A DNA stretch of 64,000 bases, from the NCBI RefSeq assembly GCF_018831085.1, contig NZ_JAGPNM010000001.1, positions 372,001 to 436,000 on the forward strand, written 5' to 3'. The translations under genes were made by a program, and so were the position numbers. The notes under the pieces were generated by a model that was not told the origin of the DNA, did no database searches, and saw only the letters and a list, made by a program, of their open reading frames with translations. Origin of the DNA: Rheinheimera oceanensis. Lineage in GTDB: Bacteria; Pseudomonadota; Gammaproteobacteria; Enterobacterales; Alteromonadaceae. This document shows positions 1 to 9,427 of this stretch, piece by piece; the stretch's first letter is position 1; each line of letters opens with the position of its first letter.

Positions 1-98
1 GTTTGCGCTGCCAGTATACCTAACAAGCCAACCTTTAAAACCAGCAGTGTAATTAATACTTCAACCAGACTGAATCCATGTTGTAACCGCATATCCAT
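1..98 (-). CDS. PilV-like type IV prepilin, 5' part only (runs off the left edge)
   Basis: Only the first 32 codons lie in the window. They encode a short leader with the prepilin peptidase motif GFSLVEVLITLL, with Gly-Phe at the cleavage site and Glu at +5. A hydrophobic helix ending LLGILAAQ follows, as in PilV-type minor pilins (known for the family). The gene reads in the same direction as the minor pilin operon and starts about 70 bases after the pilE stop, so it may be its last cistron or the first gene of a second minor pilin set. A PilV gene already lies upstream at 5503-5919, so this would be a paralogue. A lysine follows the LLVL stretch in the helix, which is unusual. The start used is the ATG at 98; the ATG at 92 is an alternative. 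Confidence 0.75.
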   Translation of the reverse strand, partial: MDMRLQHGFSLVEVLITLLVLKVGLLGILAAQ

Positions 99-167
99 AT
101 GCCCAAGGCCAATAAACTTAACCTTAAAGTTACAACATTATTTCAAAAGATCAAATTTAATTCTAAA

Positions 168-593
168 TTACCAGCATTGCCTTACATCTGCTATATCAAA
201 ACCACCATTAGCGCCCTTGCGGCCAGCTTGATTGAGTATAAGTACACCACATTCATCTGTAGCCTGGCTGCCAATTGGTGTGGCATTCAAAGTATATGTT
301 CTGGCAGCCTGATCTGACACAGAAAAAGTATATCGCGCGTCAATATCGTTTATGCACTGCAAAACCGGCATATCAATGCCCTCATAGCTGAAAGATGCCG
401 TGTAACTGCGTTCCATAAACTGAGAGAGTTCTGTCAGGCAAGCTACAGCTGCGGCTCTGTTTGAACGCTGTACATAGCCCTGATAGGAAGGGTAGGCAAT
501 GGCAGCAAGAATACCAACAATAGCCACAACAACCATTAACTCAATCAGGGTGACACCTTTTTGCTTGCGTTTTATATTCATATATTTGCTCAC
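168..593 (-). CDS. pilE: Type IV minor pilin PilE
   Basis: A short minor pilin with a positively charged leader ending in the prepilin peptidase site [19 protein letters not shown], followed by the usual N-terminal helix. The soluble head carries four cysteines after the helix, including one next to the C-terminus (RQCW end). This is typical of PilE-family minor pilins that prime pilus assembly with PilV, PilW, PilX and PilY1. The GTG start at 593 overlaps the pilY1 stop codon (GTGA), which suggests translational coupling. An ATG four codons downstream (581) is an equally possible start. Last known gene of the operon in the order seen in Pseudomonas; no hairpin terminator follows it. Confidence 0.9.
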   Translation of the reverse strand: MSKYMNIKRKQKGVTLIELMVVVAIVGILAAIAYPSYQGYVQRSNRAAAVACLTELSQFMERSYTASFSYEGIDMPVLQCINDIDARYTFSVSDQAARTYTLNATPIGSQATDECGVLILNQAGRKGANGGFDIADVRQCW

Positions 594-3500
594 TGGTTTG
601 TCAGCTCACGCCAGGAAACCCTGCCCTGTAAAAAGCCGGGAGCTACATTAACATCCGCAATCCGGGTATCAGCCAAACCCGTTATCAGGCTGGCGGTGCC
701 ATCGTTGTTATCAAACACAACAGGCTCGCTGGGCATACCATCAAACCGCATGCCTGACACAGGTGTATTAACACCGTTAACACTCAATCCATCGTCACCG
801 TCAATGTCGCCATCACCATTACGGTCAAAAAACATATAGTTAAGCCTGCTACCGGTGTAAGGGCTTACCGCCATAACCCAGCCACTGCCCTGTGGGTTAC
901 AATCATTATCACCAGGCGCTATTGTATTTACAATCAAGCTGTTACCTACAACTTGCGGCCTGTTGACAATACGCTCCCGTGCGTCACTCAGGTCAATATA
1001 CCAGCCCCGTGTTCCGGCCATATCATGTGGCTCGCCGGGTTCTACCACACGTGCGTTATCCTGCTGCGCAATAATGTCGCGCTGCTTCAACTCAGAGCGG
1101 TTATTGATCACTCTACCGTCACGGATACCGTACCAGGTGTTTGCATCACTGCGTAACGGATCTTCGCCGGCCAGCATTTTACCGGTACCAAAAAATATCC
1201 ATAAATAGCCTGTTGTAGGCTCTGAAGATAACGATACCCCACCGGTAACCGGCTGTGGGTTGCCGTTATGATCTACGGCCGTAAACAAGGGGGCGCCGTT
1301 GTATGCTACATTCCACATAGCCGGGTTATCTGAAGATAAATCGAATTTCCATATATTGCCGAGAATATCACCGGCAAAGAACCAGTCCATATTCCCATCA
1401 CCGTTTTGGTCCCAACCTTCAACCTGCCCAAGACCATTGGGCACACCACTGTTTGCTTCAAGCTGTTTAAGCACATTACCGTTTTCAAGATCAATAACCA
1501 GCAAGCCGGCTTTATTACTGCTGTTGTTATAACCGTAACCGGCTATTGCTGCCCATTTGCCGTTATTAAGCCGGGCAATAACGGGCTTGTTAGTGGTAAT
1601 ACCTAACTCAGGATAGCGTTTATCCCATAGTACTTTATCACTTACCAAAGCCTGCGGGCTGGACACATCAATTGCAAATAAGCTGTCTCCGCCACGACCA
1701 AGAGAGCCCAGCAAAATTGAGCGCCAGCTACCATTAATGTAAGCATCAAATACTACTGATGAGCCATCAACATAGTACTTATGCTGATAATCTATACTGG
1801 CAAAAGCAGCTAAGTCTGCACTTTCAGTCAGCATTTGCCTTGGCACATAAGCCATAATTTCAGTGCCGTTATTACCATTAAAAGCATGCAACATACCGTC
1901 GTTAGCACCAACATAAACAACCGGTGTCCTGTTGTTATTGGCAATAAGGAAAGCTCTGTAGCTACTTGCGCCATCCCAGTTATAACGCTGATAGTTACGA
2001 TTTACCGGCACACCGACATACGCCGGTGAAGAATTAGCAATATCGCCCAGCAAAGATACCCTGCGGCGAAACTGTGCATTTGTACCAACCTCTAATTCCT
2101 GATTGCCCCGCAGGTAATTCACCAAATTTGTTTTACCACTTAGCGCATTACCATCAGCAGTGACATTTTCTGCAGTAAAAGCAGCTGCGGTACCATTATT
2201 TTTACCAAATAAAATATTGCGGGCATCCCAGGCCGGGAAATTTGACTCCCACACTGGCGTATTTACATCATTGATATTAAAAGATTTAAGCGAACCGCTC
2301 CATTCACCTGAGTTAAAGCTGCCCTGATAAACAAAATTATCTGCCTGTAATGATGTTGTAGTACCGGCCAGATTTGAGGCTGACGCAACCCGTTCAATAA
2401 TGGCATTTAGTGTACGCTCCAGCTGAGTAGCAAAATCATCTGGTTTATCTGCGGTAAAAAATCCACCACGGCTATTTACAGAAGCATGTAACAAATCATC
2501 AATCTTGGCGCTATTTTTCTCGGCTTCAGTGCCGGCAAAAGGGCTTGCCCAGCTGATACTGGCATTATTATTGATCGCCGCAAAAGCGGTTACCGGATCT
2601 TCATTACCAATTACGCCCAAACCAATACCAAAAGTCACCATATGCTGCCAAAAAGCCGGATTGATAGTACTGGTGGGCACGCGGTTATCTAGATCAGTAC
2701 GTAAGTCATTCTTCCAGTACTTCATGGCTACGTCGGCCAAAGTGGTGCTGTGGCCGTCAGTAAAAGGTGCCACTGCAGTGTAGCGGTAACTGGCTCCGGT
2801 ATCTCCTGCAGGCCTCAGTATGGTATTGCCTGCAGAACCGTCCTGATTGCCAACATCTGAAGCGGTATCACCATCAGACCAATATCCATCTGTCATTAAA
2901 ATAGTGAAACTCTGCCGGCACGATATATGGTCTATTGATTGTTCAGTGCCGCTGCCGGGGTTAATGCCCCAGGGGCCGCGGCTATCGGTGCGGGAAAAAT
3001 AACGCCCTGCAGCATCAAGCGCGGTAAGTAGCGGCGTACCTGCCGCCGGTATATCCCTGGTATAAAGATCCGAATAAAAATTGTTTTTGGCCGAGTCTTT
3101 AAAATCACGCACGCCCCTGACAATCACTGCGGTGTTAACACCATCCACAGATGAGCTGCTTTTGTTTAATGCACCAAACCCCACCCGCATTTTTTCAGAT
3201 TGGCCAACAAAAGCACGGCCAATACCTGCCCGGCTGGTTAAAATACGCGAGCGGTGATAGGTGTACCAGTTAGCAAAATTCTGCATCTCCTGGGTATAAC
3301 TACATATACCTGCAGGGCAATCTGTGCGTTTATCACGGCCATGGCCGCTGTAAGAAGCGGTAGTACTTCTGATTTCAACTTTTGTATAGTTGTTCCATTG
3401 CCAGGCACTGCCGCTGTTAAGATAAAAATAGGTTGCAGGCCAGAAGCTACGGTTATTGGTGTCATAGCTACAACTACCGCTGGAGTTACATTTATACCAG

Positions 3501-4015
3501 CGGTTGCTGTTGTAACGGCCATTGTTGCGGGTTAAATCCCGGGCAACTGAGTTGACGGTATCTGCCGAAGGGCAGGCACCGGTTAGCATAGGGTTGTGCC
3601 AGGCACAGGCCGGTGCCGCATTAGGGAAACTGGTACCATCCGCTCTGACCCAGGGTTTATAAGTTACTGCCGGATCGTAGTAGCTTTTATTATTCTGCGC
3701 TGACCGGGTAAATGCGTTATAAGCTTCACCGTCTTCTACCGTAGGAACATAGTTATTGTAATCATTTGAGCCATAAACTCCGTTAGCCCGCGGAAAAATA
3801 TAACGTTTATCCGAAAACATGATTTCATCAGGTAACAGCTCAAAGTGCATTGAGCCTGAATCGTCAATAATAAACATAATATTGGGAGGCACTGCACTGC
3901 CTGTTTGCAGCGGTGTGTTAGATATCTCAATAGCAGCGTGCGCCGTTGTTGCACCAAGCAGCAGACCTGCAACAAAAGCAAACCTGAACGACGGGTTAAA
4001 TCTGAACATATTCAT
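590..4015 (-). CDS. pilY1: Type IV pilus tip adhesin/assembly factor PilY1
   Basis: A large secreted pilus-associated protein of 1141 residues. A Sec signal peptide (residues 1-28, ending TAHAA) is followed by a von Willebrand A domain with an intact MIDAS motif DDSGSM at 51-56. The C-terminal half matches the PilC/PilY1 beta-propeller type, with Asp-rich calcium-binding loops around residues 868 (DQNGDGNMD) and 1062 ([13 protein letters not shown]). In the family PilY1 sits at the pilus tip with the minor pilins, acts in adhesion and surface sensing, and its calcium loops control extension against retraction. It starts 10 bases after the pilX stop and ends inside the pilE start. Length is normal for the family. 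The MNMFRF and MFRF starts cannot be separated. Confidence 0.95.
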   Translation of the reverse strand: MNMFRFNPSFRFAFVAGLLLGATTAHAAIEISNTPLQTGSAVPPNIMFIIDDSGSMHFELLPDEIMFSDKRYIFPRANGVYGSNDYNNYVPTVEDGEAYNAFTRSAQNNKSYYDPAVTYKPWVRADGTSFPNAAPACAWHNPMLTGACPSADTVNSVARDLTRNNGRYNSNRWYKCNSSGSCSYDTNNRSFWPATYFYLNSGSAWQWNNYTKVEIRSTTASYSGHGRDKRTDCPAGICSYTQEMQNFANWYTYHRSRILTSRAGIGRAFVGQSEKMRVGFGALNKSSSSVDGVNTAVIVRGVRDFKDSAKNNFYSDLYTRDIPAAGTPLLTALDAAGRYFSRTDSRGPWGINPGSGTEQSIDHISCRQSFTILMTDGYWSDGDTASDVGNQDGSAGNTILRPAGDTGASYRYTAVAPFTDGHSTTLADVAMKYWKNDLRTDLDNRVPTSTINPAFWQHMVTFGIGLGVIGNEDPVTAFAAINNNASISWASPFAGTEAEKNSAKIDDLLHASVNSRGGFFTADKPDDFATQLERTLNAIIERVASASNLAGTTTSLQADNFVYQGSFNSGEWSGSLKSFNINDVNTPVWESNFPAWDARNILFGKNNGTAAAFTAENVTADGNALSGKTNLVNYLRGNQELEVGTNAQFRRRVSLLGDIANSSPAYVGVPVNRNYQRYNWDGASSYRAFLIANNNRTPVVYVGANDGMLHAFNGNNGTEIMAYVPRQMLTESADLAAFASIDYQHKYYVDGSSVVFDAYINGSWRSILLGSLGRGGDSLFAIDVSSPQALVSDKVLWDKRYPELGITTNKPVIARLNNGKWAAIAGYGYNNSSNKAGLLVIDLENGNVLKQLEANSGVPNGLGQVEGWDQNGDGNMDWFFAGDILGNIWKFDLSSDNPAMWNVAYNGAPLFTAVDHNGNPQPVTGGVSLSSEPTTGYLWIFFGTGKMLAGEDPLRSDANTWYGIRDGRVINNRSELKQRDIIAQQDNARVVEPGEPHDMAGTRGWYIDLSDARERIVNRPQVVGNSLIVNTIAPGDNDCNPQGSGWVMAVSPYTGSRLNYMFFDRNGDGDIDGDDGLSVNGVNTPVSGMRFDGMPSEPVVFDNNDGTASLITGLADTRIADVNVAPGFLQGRVSWRELTNQ

Positions 4016-4025
4016 GAATGCTTCC

Positions 4026-4547
4026 TCAGCGACGCCAAATGGTCTGTAAGGTTACCTCTGCCCGCCCCGGTGTTGCGGGCACTCTGGCTGTGATGCGAAA
4101 AGTCGGTTCCAGGCAGCCGGCAGGAGGGGTTGTTGCCCGGTCGCATTCAGGAGGGAAAATCCAGTCGCCCATATACTCAATAATATAATTAGCAGGATTC
4201 GCCATACCGTCATTCATCGCAGGAGCCTGCACCCAGGTAACGACCTGGCCGGCAGCCCAGCGATCCGGTAATAATGGATCAGGAATATCATAAACGCCGG
4301 CGTTGTTAATCAGCGCAACAGGACCGCCGGGTAAAGGCGCCGCGGCCAGTAAACGCTCTGCCACCAGCAAGGCAGCTTCTGCCTGCTGCAGCGCTAACTG
4401 TCTGTCATGCAGGTTACCCGTCATTTGCTCCTGCACTGTAGTACGCTTCATATTGCTTACAGCTAACAGTGTAATAGCCAGCAAAAGTAATAAGCTGACA
4501 ACCAGAGCAACGCCTTGCTGCTTATATAAGCTACTTTGCATAATCAC
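4026..4547 (-). CDS. pilX: Type IV pilus minor pilin PilX
   Basis: A 173-residue prepilin-like protein. Its N-terminus carries QQGVALVVSLLLLLAITLLA, the PilX-type leader and helix, which has no glutamate at +5, as is usual in this family. The helix is followed by NMKRTTVQEQMTGNLHDR and an EA-rich segment, also characteristic of PilX. PilX is part of the minor pilin priming complex in the inner membrane. Its start overlaps the pilW stop by 4 bases and its stop is 10 bases before pilY1, so it belongs to one transcript. An in-frame ATG two codons downstream is an alternative start. Confidence 0.92.
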   Translation of the reverse strand: MIMQSSLYKQQGVALVVSLLLLLAITLLAVSNMKRTTVQEQMTGNLHDRQLALQQAEAALLVAERLLAAAPLPGGPVALINNAGVYDIPDPLLPDRWAAGQVVTWVQAPAMNDGMANPANYIIEYMGDWIFPPECDRATTPPAGCLEPTFRITARVPATPGRAEVTLQTIWRR

Positions 4548-5506
4548 CCCAGCCTGTTACGTAATGACACCAAAAAGGTGATCGTTCTGACATTGTCAGG
4601 CACGTTTTGCCCCTGCAATACCGCATCATCCAGTGTGACACTAACATTTACTGCAGTTATGCGCCCCCACTGCCCTGCAGCGGTTACAGCGGCAGCCTGT
4701 TGGAATACCCCGGTATCGCCATTAAGGTAAGCAAACTGCAAATCGGCAACGCCGTATAACACCTCTTCATTAACCTGAGCGTCGCCTACTAACGATGCTC
4801 TGTACAAAGACATCACGCCAGCATCATCCCGGCTGGGGGCAACAAACCAGGCAACAGATTCAAACCGCATTAACATAGCGTTATTACTGAACCCCCGCGC
4901 CGGGCTGAGCCCACATGCCCAATCATCCTGCCCCATAAAGCCAAGATTTGCATCACAGTTTAAACCTGCTGCAGCATGGGTAACTGACGTTGCGCCAGCT
5001 TCATTAACCTGAAAAATACTTGCCAGGCTTTCATCACAAGCAATGGCAACTTCTCCGGCTACCAACACCGGATTAGTGTTTAAACTGATAACTGAGCCAT
5101 TGTAATTACTGATAGAGTTGTTGGCGCCGGAGCCAAACATCAGCCTTAAAGCCTGAGTGCCGTTAGCAGGTTGCAGCCCGTTAATTACACCAACAGGTGC
5201 CGCAAACCCCTGAATACCTGAACCGGTCGTCCAATCTGCCCATGCTGGCCGCACACCTGCTATAGCTATAACATTTGATATCCGCATACTGTTATTGCAG
5301 CCGGAAAAACCCGCATTGCGGATATCATGCGACATCAACTGAAAACTGAGCCGGGCAATGCTTTGCATATCACTTAAGGCCGCATTAGCTCTGCTGGTGG
5401 TCTGGTTAGCTATAAATATCCCTATAGCACCGCCTAATACCAACAGGCCAAGTACCATAGCGCTCATCAGTTCAACGAGTGAAAATCCCCGGATACGCAT
5501 ATTCAT
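4544..5506 (-). CDS. pilW: Type IV pilus minor pilin PilW
   Basis: A 320-residue prepilin with leader MNMRIRG and the cleavage/helix motif GFSLVELMSAMVLGLLVLGG. The following segment (SDMQSIARLSFQLMSHDIRNAGFSGC) is typical of PilW, the largest of the minor pilins. PilW joins PilV, PilX, PilE, FimU and PilY1 in the complex that starts pilus assembly. The ORF overlaps pilV by 4 bases at its start and pilX by 4 bases at its end, so the three are translationally coupled. Size and composition are normal. Confidence 0.93.
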   Translation of the reverse strand: MNMRIRGFSLVELMSAMVLGLLVLGGAIGIFIANQTTSRANAALSDMQSIARLSFQLMSHDIRNAGFSGCNNSMRISNVIAIAGVRPAWADWTTGSGIQGFAAPVGVINGLQPANGTQALRLMFGSGANNSISNYNGSVISLNTNPVLVAGEVAIACDESLASIFQVNEAGATSVTHAAAGLNCDANLGFMGQDDWACGLSPARGFSNNAMLMRFESVAWFVAPSRDDAGVMSLYRASLVGDAQVNEEVLYGVADLQFAYLNGDTGVFQQAAAVTAAGQWGRITAVNVSVTLDDAVLQGQNVPDNVRTITFLVSLRNRLG

Positions 5507-5919
5507 GGCATCACCTGAGTAACAATGGTATTTTCAGTATTTAAGCGCTCGTCACCCCAGGTAATAGTGACGGTATATCTGTCACCTTCCCAACTGACAA
5601 CAGGGCAGGCATCTGCACGGGTTGCCTGTTTCACATCCTGAACCCAGGCGGCAGTCCCTAATACATCACTACCGGTACAATCACTAAAAGCATAATTGCC
5701 CAGCCTGGCTGCTTGCGGGTTTGCTCTTAATAACTCAGCTAAGGTGTCTGTCAGTATTACCGCCATGGTTTTTTCCAGCGAACTGTTAGTGTGGCGCATA
5801 CTTGATGTTTGTAGAGCCGCAACACCTAATAAACCAATACCTAATACCAGTACCGATACCAATACCTCCAACAAAGACACCCCATGTTGCTTAGTAAAAG
5901 TGTGAACGCCATTATTCAT
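5503..5919 (-). CDS. pilV: Type IV pilus minor pilin PilV
   Basis: A prepilin of 138 residues. The leader ends KQHGVSLLEVLVSVLVLGIG, followed by LLGVAALQTSSMRH, the PilV signature. The open frame extends upstream to 6069, but that part overlaps fimT and has no family resemblance. I chose the ATG at 5919 because AGGGG lies a few bases upstream and the leader then has normal length. It starts 10 bases after the fimT stop and overlaps pilW by 4 bases. Minor pilin of the assembly-priming complex. Confidence 0.92.
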   Translation of the reverse strand: MNNGVHTFTKQHGVSLLEVLVSVLVLGIGLLGVAALQTSSMRHTNSSLEKTMAVILTDTLAELLRANPQAARLGNYAFSDCTGSDVLGTAAWVQDVKQATRADACPVVSWEGDRYTVTITWGDERLNTENTIVTQVMP

Positions 5920-5929
5920 ATTATTGCCC

Positions 5930-6547
5930 CTATGCCGGATTTGCCGGTACAGGACAATTCTGCCCTGCACTGATGCTGACAACCCTGGTACGCCCACCGG
6001 AGCGCAGCTCAAGATCCCGGCTATTTTGAGATATCGGCATATCGGGTAAGCAAATGCGTAAAACTCCATTTAACGGATTATTACCATTACCGCTTCTAAG
6101 CAATCCCTGCGGGCTGAAACGCACAGAATGCCCGACACCGTCTATTGTCGCATTGGCTACATTGCTGCTGGATAACACAGCAAAGCGAGCTGAATGAATA
6201 ATTCCGGTTGCTATGGCAGTAACATCTGTAGTTCCGCGCACCAGCCAGCCTTGCCAGCCCGCTGCGGGTGGCACAGAGCAGCGCTCTCCGTCTGTGCTAT
6301 GGCAAAACACTATGCTTTCATTTCGCTTTATTGCCTCGGTACGTGCCAGAATAAGCGCTGCCAGCATTTCATTAGCCTGCGCGGTTAAACGGTTGCTGTT
6401 TATCAGGTTGGTAAAAGAAGGCACCGCTACAGCCATCACAATGGCCAGCACTGCTACAGTCACCATTAGCTCAACCAGCGTAAAGCCGTACTGTAGCTTT
6501 AGCGGCCAAATAGTATTGGGATGTTTTTTTCTTTCAGCAGTTATCAT
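5930..6547 (-). CDS. fimT: GspH/FimT-type minor pseudopilin (FimT/FimU)
   Basis: First gene of the minor pilin operon. The leader is long (about 20 residues) and ends at the cleavage site YGFTLVELMVTVAVLAIVMA. The motifs NRLTAQANEMLAALILARTEA and WQGWLV, and a C-terminal SGGRTRV, are typical of the GspH/FimT domain. In Pseudomonas the equivalent gene at this position is fimU; the two names are hard to separate without alignment. I used ATG 6547; an in-frame ATG at 6586 would add 13 residues, and neither has a clear ribosome binding site. The gene follows the AlgR-like regulator gene in the same direction, with a 124-base gap that contains a possible regulator site. Confidence 0.85.
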   Translation of the reverse strand: MITAERKKHPNTIWPLKLQYGFTLVELMVTVAVLAIVMAVAVPSFTNLINSNRLTAQANEMLAALILARTEAIKRNESIVFCHSTDGERCSVPPAAGWQGWLVRGTTDVTAIATGIIHSARFAVLSSSNVANATIDGVGHSVRFSPQGLLRSGNGNNPLNGVLRICLPDMPISQNSRDLELRSGGRTRVVSISAGQNCPVPANPA

Positions 6548-6631
6548 CAGGCTAAAGTCTCTGCGAAATACAAGACACATTTTCATTTACAGACTTTACG
6601 CTATCAATAAAACAACAGGCATGATTTTCAT

Positions 6632-6660
6632 GACAGGCGGTGCCATTGCCAGACCAACGG
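6632..6660 (-). promoter_or_regulatory. Possible AlgR/LytTR-type tandem binding site upstream of fimT
   Basis: On the minus strand CCGTTGGTC (6660-6652) differs by one base from the AlgR consensus CCGTTCGTC known from Pseudomonas. A weaker copy, CCGCCTGTC (6640-6632, 6 of 9), follows on the same strand 20 bases later, about two helical turns. LytTR-domain regulators typically bind such tandem 9-bp repeats. The site lies just after the stop of the AlgR-like gene and about 85-105 bases before the fimT start. The consensus is recalled from memory and the site is inferred. Confidence 0.4.
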
Positions 6661-6671
6661 CAAGCTGATAA

Positions 6672-7376
6672 TTAAGACATATTGCTACGGATATTAGCCA
6701 CTTCGCGCCTGCTGACTTCCAGCTTCTCGTTGCGCCCCACCAGCACAACCCAATGCTTGCCGTTAGTGCTGATTAAACGCTGAAAATGGGCTTTATTGAT
6801 CACGGTGCTGCGATGAATTCGCAACAGGTTATCAGGATACAATTGCTGCAATTGCACCAGGCTCTGCTCAATTATCGCTTCACCCTTGCTAAATACCATC
6901 CGCACATATTTATCCTCAGCGCTAAAATACAGCACATCTTTGAGCTCTATCTGGCGTTTTATCCCAGCCTGTATGTAACTTAATTTAGGCTCGGCGCTTT
7001 TCCGTTCCAGATGAGCCCGGGTCTGAGTGCCTAAACGTTGCAACGCTTGCGCCAGCCGCTCTGGCGCTACCGGCTTTAACAGATAGTCTGCCGGACTGGC
7101 CTGATATGCATCCAGCGCGTGCTGCGGATGGGCAGTGACAAAAATAACCGCCGGCGGTGTTGCCAGTGCCAGAATATCTGTAGCCAGCGAAATACCATCA
7201 GAGCCCGGCATAGCAATATCCAATAACAGCAAGTCAGGCTGTAAACTATGAATAAGCTGCATTGCCTGCGCGGCATTTCCGGCTTCGCCAACACACTGAT
7301 ATCCGGCCTGTTGTGCCAGTAAACGCTGTAATCTGGCGCGGGCCAGCGGCTCATCATCAACAATAAGCACTTTCAT
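6672..7376 (-). CDS. LytTR-family response regulator, AlgR-like
   Basis: A 234-residue response regulator. The receiver domain (1-120) has the acidic pair Asp8-Asp9, the phosphoacceptor Asp53 (LLLLDIAMPG), Thr81 and Lys101 (LLKP). The C-terminal part from about 133 is a LytTR DNA-binding domain (IKRQIELKDVLYFSAEDKY, LRIHRSTVINKAHF). The closest well-known relative in architecture is AlgR, which in Pseudomonas activates the fimU-pilVWXY1Y2E operon and alginate genes. Its start overlaps the stop of the sensor gene (TGATG), so the pair is co-translated. The gene sits directly upstream of the operon it would be expected to control. Confidence 0.9.
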   Translation of the reverse strand: MKVLIVDDEPLARARLQRLLAQQAGYQCVGEAGNAAQAMQLIHSLQPDLLLLDIAMPGSDGISLATDILALATPPAVIFVTAHPQHALDAYQASPADYLLKPVAPERLAQALQRLGTQTRAHLERKSAEPKLSYIQAGIKRQIELKDVLYFSAEDKYVRMVFSKGEAIIEQSLVQLQQLYPDNLLRIHRSTVINKAHFQRLISTNGKHWVVLVGRNEKLEVSRREVANIRSNMS

Positions 7377-8404
7377 CAGCTGCTATCCTTCGGTAATACC
7401 AGCTTTACCCTGAACTGCCCCTCGCTGGTTGCACTGTGTAACTGCGCAGCGCTGCCATAATGCAATTGCAAGCGCTGGCGAATATTGTCCAGCGCCATAC
7501 CATTACCGGCTTTTTTGCCACCCTGTTGCCCCAGCGGATTAGTAATGACAATACTGACTGCGTGGCGGCTTTCTATCAGCGTCAGGTGCAGCCTGGCTGT
7601 GTCAGCACAGTTTTCCACGCCGTGGCGTACTGCATTTTCCAGCAGCGGCTGAATAGTCAGCGCTGGCAGGCTAAGTTCCGGAATATACTCAGGTAAATCC
7701 CACTGTACTGTCATGCGTTGGCCTAAACGCCATTGTTCCAGCGACAAATATTGCTCAGACAACCTTAATTCTTCAGCAAGAGACACGGTCTGGCCGGCAT
7801 TTAATGCGGCCCTGAACAACGCCGATAAGTTGAGCAGCGCCTGCTCTGCTGCGTTGGGATCAACCTGGGTAAGCTCTGCTACAGTGTTCAGGCTGTTAAA
7901 CAAAAAGTGCGGTTCTATACGGGCCTGTAATGCGCTTAACTCAGCCCGGCTTTGCGCCCGGACCTGTTGGCTACGCTCGGTGTGAATAATAAAAAACTGT
8001 ATGGCAATAACCGCAATAATCAGGCTAATCATCATATTTGCCAGTACAAATGCCGGTAAACTCTGCGACATATGCAGGCTCTGGCTGGCCAGCCAGGAAT
8101 GGGCAATAACACTGACCAGGATAGTTATTACCTCAAACAGCATAATGCAGCTAATCAGCATGCTAGCAGGCTTAAGGCGGTTGAGTTGGCGGCGTAACTG
8201 ACAAAAACAGATGGTGGTAAGTAAAGCCACCCAATGCACGAATACACTGATAAGCCCCAGCCTGAGCCAGGGATCTGCTGTTATGCCGGGGGCAAATGCC
8301 AGCACCACCGACACAGCCTGCGCCATAACCAGCAACCGCAATACAAAACGGCCATGGCACAGATAGGGAAATTCCAGCGCGGGTAAAGCCCGGTTTATTT
8401 GCAT
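7376..8404 (-). CDS. Sensor histidine kinase of the LytS/AlgZ (FimS) type
   Basis: A membrane sensor kinase of the His_kinase (PF06580) family. Several hydrophobic segments (about residues 20-135 of 342) are followed by the H-box EPHFLFNSLNTV and the ATP-binding N-box PLLENAVRHGVE. A glycine box (GNGMALDNIRQRL) follows. It is the probable partner of the downstream LytTR regulator. I placed the start at ATG 8404: AGGC lies upstream and a probable promoter (8434-8461) covers the longer open frame that begins at 8461. AlgZ-type kinases lack a classical HAMP/HisKA core, as here. The signal sensed is unknown. Confidence 0.88.
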   Translation of the reverse strand: MQINRALPALEFPYLCHGRFVLRLLVMAQAVSVVLAFAPGITADPWLRLGLISVFVHWVALLTTICFCQLRRQLNRLKPASMLISCIMLFEVITILVSVIAHSWLASQSLHMSQSLPAFVLANMMISLIIAVIAIQFFIIHTERSQQVRAQSRAELSALQARIEPHFLFNSLNTVAELTQVDPNAAEQALLNLSALFRAALNAGQTVSLAEELRLSEQYLSLEQWRLGQRMTVQWDLPEYIPELSLPALTIQPLLENAVRHGVENCADTARLHLTLIESRHAVSIVITNPLGQQGGKKAGNGMALDNIRQRLQLHYGSAAQLHSATSEGQFRVKLVLPKDSS

Positions 8405-8433
8405 ACGTTTGCCTGACAGTTTAACTATCAAGC

Positions 8434-8461
8434 AGCATACTATAACAACACGGGCAAACAA
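8434..8461 (-). promoter_or_regulatory. Candidate sigma-70 promoter for the sensor/regulator pair
   Basis: On the minus strand TTGTTT (8461-8456) and TATGCT (8439-8434) are spaced by 16 bases. The predicted transcription start falls about 20 bases before ATG 8404, which supports that start codon. It lies in the gap between ispH and the kinase gene, so the pair is probably transcribed separately from ispH. Confidence 0.4.
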
Positions 8462-8494
8462 ATATGGCTGAGCGCGCTACACGTCAGTCCGGTA

Positions 8495-9424
8495 TTAACG
8501 CAGCTCTGCCGGGATAGCAAATACCACATTTTCTTCGCGACCGGGGTTTTCACTTACCGTTTTACCACCCCATTGCTGCAGCTGTTTGACGACCTGCTGC
8601 ACCAGCACTTCAGGCGCCGACGCACCGGCTGTTACGCCCACTGCTTTTACGCCTTCAAGCCAGGCTTGCTGAATATCACTAGCGGTATCAATTAAATAAG
8701 CCGTGCAGCCCATTTTATCAGCAAGTTCGCGTAAGCGGTTGGAGTTACTGCTGTTTTTTGCCCCTACCACCAGCAATAAATCGGCTTTGCCGGCTAAATC
8801 GCGCACCGCATCCTGCCGGTTTTGCGTGGCGTAACAGATATCGTCTTTGCGCGGGCCTTCAATTTCCGGGAAACGCTCACGCAGTGCATCTATTACATCA
8901 GCGGTATCATCCACCGATAAGGTAGTCTGGCTGCTAAAACACAGTTGGGCCGGATTTTTCACCTTAAGCACCGCTACATCATCAACCGACTCCACCAGAT
9001 AAATACCACCATCGGCGTTATCATACTGGCCCATGGTGCCTTCTACTTCCGGGTGGCCTGCGTGGCCAATCAAAATACATTCGATGCCTTTGCGGCTGGC
9101 CCGGGTAACTTCCATATGCACTTTGGTTACCAACGGACAGGTAGCATCAAATACTTTTAAACCGCGTTGTCTGGCGTTTTCCCGCACGGCTTGTGACACA
9201 CCATGCGCACTGAAAATAACGATATTGCCATCCGGCACTTCGTTCAGCTCGTCAACAAATACCGCACCACGACGGCGCAGGCCGTCTACGACAAACTTAT
9301 TGTGCACCACTTCGTGGCGCACATAAATCGGCGGCTCGTACAGCTCCAGCGCGCGCTCAACAATACTGATGGCACGGTCTACTCCGGCGCAAAAACCGCG
9401 CGGATTGGCTAATAGAATATCCAT
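8495..9424 (-). CDS. ispH: 4-hydroxy-3-methylbut-2-enyl diphosphate reductase
   Basis: Last step of the MEP isoprenoid pathway: reduces HMBPP to IPP and DMAPP with a [4Fe-4S] cluster. The three cluster cysteines are present: Cys12 in NPRGFCAGV, one in [13 protein letters not shown] (about 96), and one in [12 protein letters not shown] (about 197). The catalytic Glu region ([11 protein letters not shown]) is also present. At 309 residues it is of normal length. It is the last gene of the ileS-lspA-fkpB-ispH group and starts 3 bases after the fkpB stop, the arrangement common in gammaproteobacteria. Confidence 0.97.
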   Translation of the reverse strand: MDILLANPRGFCAGVDRAISIVERALELYEPPIYVRHEVVHNKFVVDGLRRRGAVFVDELNEVPDGNIVIFSAHGVSQAVRENARQRGLKVFDATCPLVTKVHMEVTRASRKGIECILIGHAGHPEVEGTMGQYDNADGGIYLVESVDDVAVLKVKNPAQLCFSSQTTLSVDDTADVIDALRERFPEIEGPRKDDICYATQNRQDAVRDLAGKADLLLVVGAKNSSNSNRLRELADKMGCTAYLIDTASDIQQAWLEGVKAVGVTAGASAPEVLVQQVVKQLQQWGGKTVSENPGREENVVFAIPAELR

Positions 9425-9427
9425 AAC

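Noticed and set aside
5920..6069. N-terminal extension of pilV
   Set aside because: Overlaps fimT in another frame, has no prepilin features, and a good ribosome binding site precedes ATG 5919.
6213..6668. 151-residue plus-strand ORF antisense to fimT
   Set aside because: Low-complexity translation with no family pattern and no ribosome binding site; fimT is certain on the other strand.
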